The position numbers and the translations under genes were made by a program. Below are positions 11,694-22,694 of a DNA stretch of 64,000 nucleotides, piece by piece. The stretch lies in NCBI RefSeq assembly GCF_037975245.1, contig NC_092581.1:20420303-20484302 (forward strand). Reading direction: 5' to 3'. Within the stretch, counting starts at the first letter, position 1, and each line of letters starts with the position of its first letter. The notes beneath the pieces were generated by a model. The model saw nothing but the letters and a program-made list of their open reading frames with translations, had not been told where the DNA came from and ran no database searches. Origin of the DNA: Apostichopus japonicus. Lineage: Eukaryota > Echinodermata > Holothuroidea > Aspidochirotida > Stichopodidae.

Positions 11694-12376
11694 TTACTCA
11701 GGCTGATCACTCTGAGGCTGCATTGGTGGCGCTGAGGGTGATACATTGTTCAACTCTCCATTCTGTGGCACTGTCGGGTTACCCTGTTGTGGGTACAGCT
11801 CTGCTTGATTATTCTGAGGAGGGTACCCCTGAGGCACAGCAGCTGGATATGACTGAGCAGGAACAACAGTGGGTTGTTGTGGGTATGGAGCATTAGGGAG
11901 TTGCTGTGGGTAAGGAGCAGTAGTTGGTTGCTGTGGGTAGGGGGCAACAGTGGGTTGCTGTGGGTATGGGGCAACAGTTGGTTGCTGTGGGTTTGGGGCT
12001 GCCTGGATAGGGTAAGGAACAGGTGCTTGCTGTGTAGGGTAGGGAACAATGGCTGGTTGGGTTGCAGTTGGTTGTTGAGGATAGTTCTGTGGGGGGTATG
12101 CTGGGTTACTCTGAGTGCCTGGTGGTGGATAATTCATAGGGCTAGACATCACTTCCTGGTATGTAGGTGGATTACCTTTCACTGCAGTTTGGGCTGTTTG
12201 ACCTGATGTCGGGAGTGGTTGCATCGCAGCCATCTGATTTGTCTGATGAGGCACCGCAGCAGTTGCTGACGATCTTGGCTGCCTTGATTTCTTTATCACA
12301 ACAGCACAGATACTACAGCAACAGATGCCCATTAAGATGATTGCAGTGACCACTAATCCAGACACTAAACTGTAGC
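11694..12376 (-). CDS. Copy A terminal exon: TM helix and proline-rich tail
   Basis: The acceptor is TTCACATACAG, with the exon starting GCTACAG in phase 1 to give GYSLVSGLVV. A hydrophobic helix runs into a Cys cluster (GICCCSIC) and a basic KKSRQPR stop-transfer. The tail of about 190 residues is rich in Pro and Gln. It has PPTY, at least five PYPQQPT-like 9-10 residue repeats, YPPQ motifs and a C-terminal PSAP. The exon ends at the stop codon at 11,694-11,696. The frame is fully open, so this exon shows no damage. PPxY motifs bind WW domains of NEDD4-type ligases and PSAP binds TSG101. Their use here is inferred. Confidence 0.75.
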
Positions 12377-13505
12377 CTGTATGTGAATATATATTTAATG
12401 AAGAATCTTGAAGGATAATGCATAGACAACCATATAATATAATCTTAACAAAAAGTCTGCTTAATGCATGTGATTAACCTTGTTTCGCCATTTTTATAAT
12501 TAATCAGATTTATTTTAAAGAAATATTTATTAATCGATGGTGTGTGCCGCAACAGTAACACAAATTCAATGATAGACCAGGAGCTTGTAACTGCCAATAG
12601 TTAATGAAGGAATGTTTGAAGCAGTGCAACAGCTGAGGAATATGGATTAACGATAAACATCTACATACTTTGCTTACTCAGGATAATGATTGTATTTATT
12701 CTCAATTATATTTTATGTTTATCAGTGTATTTTGATGGACCAATGGTATGTATGCCACAATGGCAATTGCCAAATTCGATTATAAAAGAACAAAAAAACT
12801 AACGGACCTATAGTAGTCACTCACAAATGAAATATTGATCGGTGTAAACACGTGGTTGACATGCGAATACGGGCAACAGTTCTACAAAAAAACATTTAAT
12901 TACAGATGTCTGATGGCAAATTATGTTCAAAAGCTTGACTTACCATCTTATAATATTTTTCCTTTAAATGTGATGCAATTATAATGTATTTCACAGCTTC
13001 ATTATTAGATACACTTTAACTTTATATTGTTCTACTCTTTGGAAGCATGAATTATATATTTATAAAGGAAAATAAAAGCAGAGGGAACCCCCTCCCAGTG
13101 GTTACTTCCCATTAAATGCATTACATATGCAGCACAAGAGTCATTTGATAGCTAATAACCCTGGCTGAAGTTAATACTACAGATGGAGAGCAGTATTAAT
13201 ATAAACAGAGTCATGTGCTTGTATGGTTTGATGACAGGGAATTGTGTGACATAAAACCACAACAATGAAAGAAAAACAGAGGGACAATGTTTGCTGTTGG
13301 TAATTTATTTTGCATGGTCACTCTAATGCTGAATTTGCATTTGTAATAGATAACCTGATGACATCCATTTGATATTTTGACATTCGGACCTCTACTGACC
13401 CCAAAATGACCTTTGACGTCCACCCAAAAATAATAGGGTTCTTGTACTCACTATAAGAAGGACACAAGCCAAATATATTCCATATGATGTAACCTATCTT
13501 GGGAT
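12377..13505. other. Last intron of gene A, left part
   Basis: Non-coding and alignable to 38,365-39,490 in copy B. Bases 13,370-13,480 contain the GACCTTTGAC repeat family. It ends in the target word CTTGGGAT at 13,498-13,505. Confidence 0.5.
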
Positions 13506-13650
13506 CAGTGTTTCCTCTAAGAAATTTCCCATTGAGTCAAAATGGCTAATATCTGAATATTTGAGTCACTACTGTCCTGGGGGAGGGGTCTAAGGGGAGG
13601 GGTAAAATTCCATGCCTTTTTTCACGATGTTACATTTTGCCGACAGTATT

Positions 13651-14345
13651 AGTACCAGGGGTGAGCCAGGATTTTCAAAGTTGTAGGAACGACTATCTGA
13701 GCGGAGCGCAACCATGGGTTGGCGCGGAGCGTACAAGAAAATTTTTGGTTTTACAAACCCCCCAGATGGCCGGAAACGGCCCTTCCCGAGAGTTCATTCT
13801 GGTTCCCTGGCCTCTTGGTTACTTGAGACACCTCATTTAATATCACTTTTAAACCCCAAAAAACAAACAAGCTAAAATAGTACGTAATTCGATACTACAT
13901 AATGTATTTAAAATTAATGCAAGGTACATGTACAGAGTAAGCCAGTAACAACAGCCAACAAAGTGCTGCAGCTCTATAAGGTCTGTTAATCAACAACTAT
14001 AGGCTTATTTGACTGTGGAATGTTTCTCAACTGAAATATCATCTTCATAAACGGGTTCTTAACTAGATGTTACAAAACTGACAAGATCGGATCCTAGTCT
14101 TTTTCAGTGGGTAGAGTGTTGATTGAAACGGCACGCGATAGAAATGACAGAAGAATAGGTCACCTAATTTAGCCATATTCTTGCTACGTTCATTTCAATA
14201 TTTTTTCCTGTCTAGACTCTAAAACTCGTCCAGCAAGCTGGATTTGAATTATGGGTGTTTTCAAAAAAAAAGATAACTTGGCCAAAAAAAGTGTAGGCCC
14301 GGGCCTACAGTGCTACATACGGGCTACGCCCCTGTGTACTAAACA
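13651..14345. mobile_element. Nested inverted-repeat element within the hAT element
   Basis: The left end TTAGTAC-CAGGGGTGAGCC pairs with the right end GGGCTACGCCCCTG-TGTACTAA. The interior shares the GGAGCGCAACCATGGG and CCCCCCAGATGGCCGG landmarks with 433-575. The flanking TTAGTAC/GTACTAA are inverted, not direct, so they look like part of the termini and not a TSD. Confidence 0.45.
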
Positions 14346-15597
14346 TCGGCCAATCCAATGTCTGATTTTAAATTGAGGCATGGAACCCTGAGCTTTATTT
14401 AAACAATGATTGCTAAATAATAATAAATAAGTTCGTTGCATATTACGCTTTATTTTTAGAAGCTAAATTTGGCTCAAATAGTGCACCACTTGCAATGCAG
14501 GGTAGGAATTAAGATTTGGCTTTGGGGCTATTTTGGAAAATGAAAAGTTAAAACCACCCCCCTTAATGTATTTACGAGGGCTTTGTTAAGGTTTAAGGGG
14601 CGCTTTTCCAGTTCAATATGCTGAATACGGAAAGGTTGTAAGCATTCATCAGGATCAAGTAAGCACAATTACCCTCTTCTTAGTTAGCTGCGACCGTATA
14701 GCAAATTCATTGAAAGTTTAATTGCCAAAATTTGCGATCGTTTAGCAAATAACGTCAATCCACCGAATACATGACGAAAAACCAATAACCCATCAACTGA
14801 AATAGAAAACACTGAGGTTTACTTCCACTGAAGGTGCCCTTTCCTTTAATCATGTATTTTTTCGTGTGTGGATAAAATCACTAACCACCAAATACGAAAC
14901 CATTATACCGCTGAAAAGTAATCAAAGTTAAAACCTTCAATCCATCGCCACAGCAACGGTGTACGTAAAATACAACATTCCCTCTTTAAGAGATACCACA
15001 TACCTTCCAAACAACTGCCGATTTCCAGCAAATTGAAGTTGTAAACAAAGCTACGATTTTTTTTTTTTTTTGCAAACCGATGGTTAGGCTACATTTCCCA
15101 TTGACTTAGTGTGGTTGTTAGGCTAACATGTGGTCGAAGGTTGCAGTATTTCATGGATATTTTAGGTCTAGCTAACTGCGTCACAATTTCAGCGAATAAA
15201 GAGATGCTTAGGGTAGATTTCCCGCTGACTACGTATGGTGTTCGGCTACCATGCGCGCGACGTTGGCAGCAAGGAAATTATGTAAACAAACCTACGCAAA
15301 GTATTCTTATTATTATATTTTTGCAAACCGATGGTTAGGCTACATTTCCCATTGACTTAGTGTGGTTGTTAGGCTAACATGTTGTTGAAGATAGCAGTTT
15401 TTCTTGGATAATTTTATTTTTTATTTGCGACACAACTTGAGCGAATAAACAGATAGCTAGATTAGAGTTCCATGTTGAATTAGTGTGAAATTAGGCTACC
15501 ATGTGGTCGGAGATTTATGGGGATTTTAGGTTATTGTCGCTGGTACTGAAATTGCTTAGTGAAGGCAATTAAAGGACGTTAATATTAACAATTTCTA

Positions 15598-15690
15598 GGA
15601 AGCAATAAACCTTGCGCAAGATCGTGATACGTGGCGGAGGTTAATCACTGAGCATGTCGGATAGACGAGACTCAACTTACTACTAAGGCC
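15598..15690 (+). mobile_element. 5'-truncated non-LTR retrotransposon 3' end
   Basis: About 90 bp matching 61,655-61,760, including GCAATAAACCTTGCGCAAG and GATCGTGATACGTGGCGGAG, ending in an ACTTACTACTA-type tail. It is the same family as the longer fragment near 61 kb. Confidence 0.6.
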
Positions 15691-16388
15691 GGTGAAGACC
15701 CGGTGATTGTGCGCGACCCTCCCGCACTGCTTCAAATTTGATGCGGGATTGTGAGAACTGTTTGTGTGATTCGCGCTGCTACTTGCAACCCCTACTGAAG
15801 CTAAAGCAAAAGCATGTCACAATTAAATTTACACAGACACCTGATATTACGAGGGCGACTTTCTTATATTTCTCTTTTCTTTTTCGCCCTCGCAGTTGTG
15901 CTTTCGGAGGGCTTTTTTTTAGCACTTGCTAGGGCGAATCGCCCGTCGCCCCCGTTTATTTCTGACCCTGTTGCAATGTAATGTAAGGTAGGCTATACAG
16001 ATATTATATTTAGTACACTGGTAGTGCGAACCATCGTAGTGTAGGCAATGCATCAGTGCGTTATATGATTTAGCTTTACAGCAATCGAGCTACAGTAAAT
16101 CTGCGTGACTGTATAGAAAAACATAGCTACGGTAAAGTAAACGATCGCTAATTTAACATTTCTGACGAAAAATTGGAAACAATTTACAGTAATAATTTTT
16201 TCACTTCAAGTTGAAGTTCTGAACACCATGCCTTTTGAAACGTTTTTTTTCTATTCACACTGTATAAAATTCAGGAGAAAATGAAACCCTCTTTTTTTCC
16301 CTCTCTCTCTGAACGCCAGTGCGTCAAATCGGCAAGCCATTGCGTCAAAATCGCGTCATAGCGGCTTAGCGGAAACACTGCTTGGGAT

Positions 16389-16854
16389 ATCCAATTTAAG
16401 AGGTTTTATATTTATAAGGCTTTTCAGAGTGTGACCTTTGATGACCTCAAACGACCTTTGACCTCCACCAAAAACAATAAGATTCTTGTACTCATTATAG
16501 GGAAGTTGCACTTAAAATATGAGAGCCAATTAAGTTTCCTATCTGGAGATATCTTGTTTACAAGTATTTCATGTTTCAACCCCTCATAACCTTAAATGAA
16601 CTCTGACCTACATCAAATTGTATAAAATGTAAAAAAAAAAAGCAAAAGTGTTCTTGTAATAATTTAGAAGCCACATGCCACATATGCAGAGGTTACCCAT
16701 CTTAAGATATCATGTTTACAAGCTATGCATGCCACACATGCACCCACACACGCCAGCACCATTGCAAAGGTTACTGAACCGTCAACATCGTAACCAATAA
16801 CATGATGGGTATACAGAAGATCTTCATATAATACATTAACCCTTCGATACTCAC
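16389..16854. other. Last intron of gene A, right part
   Basis: Intron sequence with two units of the GACCTTTGACCTC repeat family (16,430-16,620). No coding sequence until the SRCR4 donor. Confidence 0.5.
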
Positions 16855-17175
16855 CATCATAATTTGTACATTGTAATCCTATATCTTCACTATGTGTGCA
16901 GGATCTGGTATACCAGTCAGAGAGGTAACAATCCCTCCAGCTCTCCTCCAAACCACTGCAATCTATATCATACAGAATGGGTCCATATCCTTCACCATAG
17001 TAAGCACTGGGTTTGTACTGCTGAGCTCGACTATAGCCGAGCTGGCGGCAGATCACATGACCGTCTTGCAGGTCAAAATTTTCATCGCAGATTGTTCCCC
17101 AGGCGTAATTGTAATATATCCTGACGGTTCCTTCGCCTGGAGTTTTACCATTAATTAGTTTTACATCTCGAGGCC
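16855..17175 (-). CDS. Copy A SRCR domain exon (SRCR4)
   Basis: Acceptor CACCCATTCCAG, donor GATG|GTGAGT, 321 nt, phase 1-1. It encodes one complete group A SRCR domain: [67 protein letters not shown], with all six group A cysteines. It differs from the copy-B SRCR4 at about 26 of 105 aligned residues. The domain is an extracellular ligand-binding module. The ligand is unknown. Confidence 0.85.
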
Positions 17176-18180
17176 CTGGAATGGGTGTAGCAATAAAACA
17201 TATAGAGTATAACACACTTGATAACAAAATTAACAACTAATCAGGACATACTGATAAAACATGGTACAAATTGCAGATATACAGTATGTACTGTATATGA
17301 ATGGGCTCGACAGAAAAACGAACCAGAAATACATTTTTTTAAATATCAGTTGCATTTTGAGACATGTCAGAATAACCTTACTTCAGATACTGCCTTACAA
17401 TGTTTCCACATTTTGACAGCTCTAGCATCTGCCCTCAAGTAACCTATGACCTTTCACTGCACACAAAAGCACTTCCTTTTCTTAATTTTATTTTTAAGAT
17501 TGATGAGGCATCCTGAAACTAAGAATGAGAACCAGCCATGGTAACATCACAAAGGAATGGAAAGTCTCCCCACCCCCCACCCCCCCCCCCAAAAAGAGAA
17601 GAAGAAACAAACACAAACAAACAGCCATCATGGGAACAGTGCCTAAAATATCACCTGAAGTGACTTTTTACATATTTGCAATCATCACTTTTGTACTCAG
17701 AATACAACTGAAACTTACTGATTGTATAAAGAAGCAAGAGGATTGAAATTGACTGGAAGCTTTTTAAAACTGGATGATTATAAAAGGACAACAGACAGAT
17801 GGCTGGGAATGCAAGCACAACTTGTTAAAAACTTTGCTTTGTTGCTGCAAATTAGTGGTCATTGTATGGAAGTTTGTCAGTGTCATGACAGCCACAAACC
17901 ATCACAATATTCTTTTTGGTATATCATATTAATGTAGTTTTTTTCTTCTCATATTTTGACTGAGCTGCAAAACTTTAGTGAAATTCAACTAAGTTCATTA
18001 CTAACGACAGGCTTAATTAGCCACTCACAGATTGAAATATTTCAACAGTTATCAAGGCTGACAAGCTAAACATATCCAAGTAGATTGCTGTTGCAGGTTT
18101 ACATCTAGGCGCTAGAACTAATGCAAAGAAGAAGTGTGTGTGTGTACTGATATATCGAGTATGGCATGTGTGGCACTTAT
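17176..18180. other. Intron between SRCR3 and SRCR4, copy A
   Basis: Non-coding, aligned with 40,292-41,291 in copy B. It has short poly-C and simple A-rich stretches (17,575-17,620). No other feature seen. Confidence 0.5.
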
Positions 18181-18510
18181 CAGCTCCATAACATGCCAAT
18201 CCAACGTCTTCGCTGTGTGTGCATCGATTCGTGTCCCAATCTTCAATGCTGCAATCCGTCCAATGCTGCGCATAAGTATATCTATAGCAGTCAATAACTG
18301 CCATAATAGGCCCAACTCCTTCACCAAAGTAAGCATTAGAATAAACATTGGAAGCTCCAGTGTAGCCAAGTTGGCGGCAAATAACGTCAGCATCTGAATT
18401 TTCAAAACTGTCATCACAAACTGTTCCCCACTGGCCTTTATAAAAGATCTCTAGCCTCCCCTCTAGTGTAGAGAATCCGTTGACAAGGCGAACATTGGTT
18501 ACAGGGTAAG
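18181..18510 (-). CDS. Copy A SRCR domain exon (SRCR3), donor site lost
   Basis: The acceptor is TGCTGCTTCATCAG, and the exon encodes [61 protein letters not shown]. Six cysteines are present, so the domain itself is intact. At the 3' end, copy B reads GCTACTG|GTAAGTG, while this copy reads GCTG|ATAAGTG. Three bases are gone and the GT dinucleotide has become AT. The +3 to +6 bases still look like a donor. The exon may be skipped or use a cryptic GT a few bases on. Confidence 0.75.
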
Positions 18511-18699
18511 CTGATGAAGCAGCAAATATTGATGACATTTTTTAATATTTCAAATTTGACTAATTTGGTTGTTACATTGAAAATGAATGAAGGAAAATTA
18601 AGGTAGATTTTACTTTGTAATGCTCATACCGCCCACATGAGATGGAACAATTTAAGTGTAGACCCCACAACTTACTGGTCGAGTATTTACCAATGACGA

Positions 18700-20049
18700 G
18701 CTTACCTGTCTCCTCACAACCTTAGCACAACGTTCTACCATGCCTGGAATGTCCTGGTAAGCTTTTAACACAATGAGCCCTCTATGATTGGCACCTCCGG
18801 TCATTGTCCTTCCCTCTCATGAGACCACTACCCTTCCAAAGTGGTCTACGTCGAAACATCCTAACAATGAGTCCTTAATGCATCCTAGTGCGGGATGGGG
18901 GTCGCCCTCCAGAGAGCAGACGTTCCTACCCTTATCCTTACAAGGACCTAAGACCTGATTGAAATTCCCTTAGCCTTAACTCTGTTTAAGCTTGACGCCT
19001 TAGTTTCAGTTAAGTTATAACCTTAGGCTAAAGAGATAGTAAAGTTACACTCACCGATAGACATGGTCGATGACCCTAAGTAGTTAGTCTATCATGTATA
19101 GTGTATCATGTATATCATATAGTATATAATATACAGTAGTCTATCATGTATAGTGCACAGAGTCATGAGTCTGATCCAACAACCACTCCCCAGTCTGGCT
19201 GTGTCCCCCCCTCCTCGGGGGAGGGAAGCGGGAATGGAGACAGGTAAGCTTGTCACTGGTAAATACCCAAACCAGTAAGTTTTGTGGTATTTACTTCACT
19301 CCTCGCTTACCTGTCTCCTCCCAACCTTAGCTCCGAGTGGAACTGCCCAATGGTGGGAGGCCCCAGGGTTGGGACCTAGTTCCCACCGAACCTCGCATCA
19401 CCGCACTTTCGAATGGCGCCTCAGCCTGTAAAACGTAGGATAAATAACAAAGGAAGTAGTTGATGTCTTCCATGCTGCCGCCTTGATGAAGTCTTCGATC
19501 AGGATGCCAGCAAAGTATGGCAGCAGTGATTGGTATGTATGTATGTATTTAAGATCCTCCTGCAAGCAGGAACTCGTGAAGAAGCCATCATTGGCTTATC
19601 TAAGCCGCAAGCTGAGAGTCTCTTAGATTTATATTTAACGTCCATGATTATGAATTGACCATTTTCACAACACATAACTGGACAACATACATTAATCTTG
19701 GAGTGACTTGAACTCGGGGCCTTTTGGTTGAAAGGCACCGGCGTTAAACACTTCCCTGTTATCCACTTCCTTGATATCACGGGCTCTTGGTCTGGCATTT
19801 CCAGTCGCAAAGGGACCAATCGCCCCCTCTATCCAGCAGGACAAGGTATCCTTCGGTGCCACTGAGTAAGGAGCTTGTGGAAGAAAGAAGAGGGATGCTA
19901 TCGACCCTCTTAGATGCTTTGTCTTGTGTGGATCTATTTAAGTGCTCTGACTGGGCACCACAAAAGGTTTTTTTCCGCCTCTGAGATAAAGATATCCCCT
20001 AACAGGAAAGTATGAACCTGGTTCTTTGCAATGAAGGATGGGCTGGGAC

Positions 20050-20050
<1 letters not shown>
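18700..20050 (-). mobile_element. DIRS-like retrotransposon remnant, copy A
   Basis: Aligned with the left part of the copy-B element (41,805-43,145). It contains direct and inverted copies of CTTACCTGTCTCCTC (about 18,710, 19,230 and 19,308). Near the right end the minus strand reads SFIAKNQ and WCPVRALK, typical of the tyrosine recombinase of DIRS elements. At about 20,050 it is cut and fused to SRCR exon 1. A SINE lies inside it. Confidence 0.6.
19531..19770 (-). mobile_element. tRNA-derived SINE
   Basis: Read on the minus strand it has an A-box-like AGTGTTTAACGCCGG, a B-box-like CGAGTTCAAGTC, then the family core (GAGTCTCTTAGATT side) and the segment GTTCCTGCTTGCAGGAGGATC. It ends in an (ACAT)n tail at 19,533-19,549. 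The counterpart in copy B is at 42,617-42,855, so insertion predates the duplication. Confidence 0.7.
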
Positions 20051-20351
<301 letters not shown>

Positions 20352-20837
20352 TTAAACAAATGCAGCTGTTGACATTCTCGTCTAATTCTTGAGAAATAAC
20401 CCTTTAAAAATTTGAAGCTCATCTGTGAAAGTGGCTGGACTACTAAGACTAACACACAGACCATCAATAAAAACTGGCTGGACTACTAAGACTTACACAC
20501 AGACCATCAGTGAAAGTGGCTGAACTACTAAGTCTAACACACAGACCATCAATGAAAGTGGCTGGTCATCATTATAAGTCAGTACATTTTGAAGAAAAAC
20601 ATACAACACTGTCAATTGTGTTTCTGTGACATCACTCATGATGTTTGCATAATACACTGAAAATATAAAATAAAATAAACAACCTCTTCAAATTCATATC
20701 AATTTTCACCTGGACTATGCTCTCACCTCTGAATATAATATTTGATGAGTTCACCTGTAAGATAGTAATGTACCTTTCTTGGAATGTGTTAATCATTAAG
20801 CATAAATCAATCAATCTTTCTTTATTTTTTTATTTAT

Positions 20838-21137
20838 TTATTTATTTATCTGTCTGTCAGTCTGTCAGCCAGTCAGTCAGTCTATCTATCTATTTGTCTG
20901 TCAGCCAGCCAGTTAGTCAGTCAACCAGTCTGTCTGTCTGATTGTCAGACAGTCAGTCAGTCTGTCTGTCTGTTTGCCAGTCTGTCAGTCAGTCTATACA
21001 TTTGTCTGTCAGCCAGTCTATCTATATCTGTCAGCCAGCCAGTCAGTCAGTCTATCTGTCTGTCTGTCAGCCGGTCAGTCTGTCTGTCAGCCAGTCAGTC
21101 AGTCAGTCAGTCAGTCTGTCCATCTGTCTCTCTTTCT
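20838..21137. repeat. (CTGT/CAGT)n microsatellite
   Basis: About 300 bp of mixed CTGT, CAGT, CAGC and CTAT tetramers. The same repeat, about 245 bp long, lies at 52,442-52,684 in copy B. Open frames rich in Ser, Gln, Val and Cys across it are artefacts. Confidence 0.95.
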
Positions 21138-22349
21138 ATCCATTATGTTAAAACGAAAAACTGTAGAGTTGAAGAATGCAAATGCTGCAGCTATGCTGAA
21201 TCATTATCACCAATAGAAATCTGTATACAGTACATGTAGAAAAGTGCTCAGTGTCTTTTGTGTGAAACTGCACACTGTAGATGTCAATTGATATATTCAC
21301 TGCCATATTACAATCATTTTTGTTTTTTCGGTGCTGAAAGCTTCACTCGGCTGAGTCAATATCACCAATAGAGATATGTATATATACAGTACATGTAGAA
21401 AAGTGCTCAGTGTCTTTTATGTGAAACTGCACACTGTAGATGCCAATATATTCACTGACAACTACCATATTGCAATCATTTTGTATTTTTCTGTGCAGAA
21501 AGCTTACCTTCTGTAAACACATTATAAAAGGGTAATTCTTTTTCACAGGAATAAACCTTGTGGTAAAGAATCAGCAAAATTAAAGACAATTTTTGAAACA
21601 AGTGAACAGTCCTGAGACGTTGCAGCCATGCTGTGTAAAAAAAAAAATTCAACATGAAGAGCACGGTCTACACTGAGTCATGCGTTGCCACAAATTTCAA
21701 AATAAATGCACACTAACAACTGTGCATAGATACATGCTCTTGCACGTGACATGCCAAGCTCCAATTAAACAGAGCAGAACGAGAGTTACGTAACATGCTC
21801 AAATTCTATTCATAACGACTTTATTAATCTGTGCCGAGTATGTATGTCAATAAACACAGTTAACGATATTGAAATCATCCTTGATTCGCACTGCCTAGTT
21901 ACTGTTGTCAAGTGTTCTTGGGTGTACAGTGTTACACTATGGAGACTAGTTTCTGTTTACAAAACATTATATCCTGATGGAGTGTCTCCTGACCTATTAA
22001 TAAGTTAGGATAGTTTAATTTTCTCATTCTCTACCAATGGGTTAATTCATGTGGAAAAGAATGACTGTACTGTAGGTATACCTCATCATAATGATGTGAT
22101 CATAGGGAACAGTCAACACTGTGAAGAATGATTGAGGCAGCCATGATTGGCATCCTTTTGTGTGTCTTTATTTATAATGGAATGCATGATTATTACGACC
22201 TTTAAAGCTTAATGTGCTGGTTTTTCGCGTAACATGGTACGGTATTCATCTTTGGAATACGACAGTAATCAAGTAAAATTCCCGTCAGCCTTTATCCGCT
22301 ACATTAGTTTTCCTGGCATAGTTTTCCTACATTAGTTTTCCTGACATAA

Positions 22350-22479
22350 TCATGGACATTAAATATGAATGTAAGAGACTGACTTCGGTCAGTTTGTGGC
22401 TTTGATAAGCCAATGAGGCCTCTTCGCGAGTTCCTGCTTTCAGGAGGATCTAAAATGCATGCATACATACATACATAAA
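22350..22479 (+). mobile_element. SINE 3' portion
   Basis: Matches the SINE core from CATGGACATTAAATATGAAT through GACTTCGGTCAG and GAGTTCCTGC to an (ACAT)n tail. The tRNA-like head is missing. It is duplicated at 53,759-53,886. Confidence 0.65.
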
Positions 22480-22609
22480 TTGCAAATGAAGGTTCGTTCC
22501 AGTAGCAGTGTTCTGTTTGTCTGTCCTAATGTGCAGTTGTAGAAGCTCCACAGTGTACAGGTATAATTACAACCACATCCACTCATGCATACATGACCGT
22601 CCCACTTAC

Positions 22610-22694
22610 CTTGACCGAGAGCACAGCTTAAAATGTGACTCAGCAATATCACTTTCAAGAATATGATTATCTTCATGACTCCCTTAAATTCCAT
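22610..22694 (-). CDS. Copy A signal-peptide exon
   Basis: ATG at 22,694 begins [18 protein letters not shown], a lysine-bearing start followed by a hydrophobic core and SCALGQ, a plausible signal-peptidase site. The exon ends CTCGGTCAAG|GTAAGT at 22,610, phase 1, as the SRCR exons require. A pyrimidine-rich acceptor (TTCTTCCTTTTCAG) lies about 20 bases upstream of the ATG, which suggests a 5' UTR intron. A second in-frame Met seven codons in is an alternative start. Confidence 0.75.

Larger units (their letters stand above)
13506..16380. mobile_element. hAT-type DNA transposon in the last intron of gene A
   Basis: The left TIR CAGTGTTTCCTCTAAG and right TIR (reverse complement CAGTGTTTCCGCTAAG) match in 15 of 16 bases. 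A perfect 8-bp TSD, CTTGGGAT, lies at 13,498-13,505 and 16,381-16,388. Copy B has one CTTGGGAT (39,491-39,498) and no element, so this is a filled-versus-empty pair. The 2,875-bp interior has no transposase. It holds a nested CAGGGG-type repeat (about 13,651-14,345), repeated GGTTAGGCTA-CATTTCCCATTG segments at about 15,076 and 15,326, and a 3' scrap of the non-LTR family (about 15,598-15,690). The 8-bp TSD and TIR sequence point to the hAT superfamily. Confidence 0.85.

Noticed and set aside
11874-12206. Plus-strand open frame of Leu-Trp-Val-Gly repeats
   Set aside because: Antisense shadow of the proline-rich tail repeats, copied at 37,841-38,173.
20838-21216. Open frames rich in Ser, Val, Gln and Cys
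   Set aside because: They are translations of a CTGT/CAGT microsatellite. The same occurs at 52,350-52,750.
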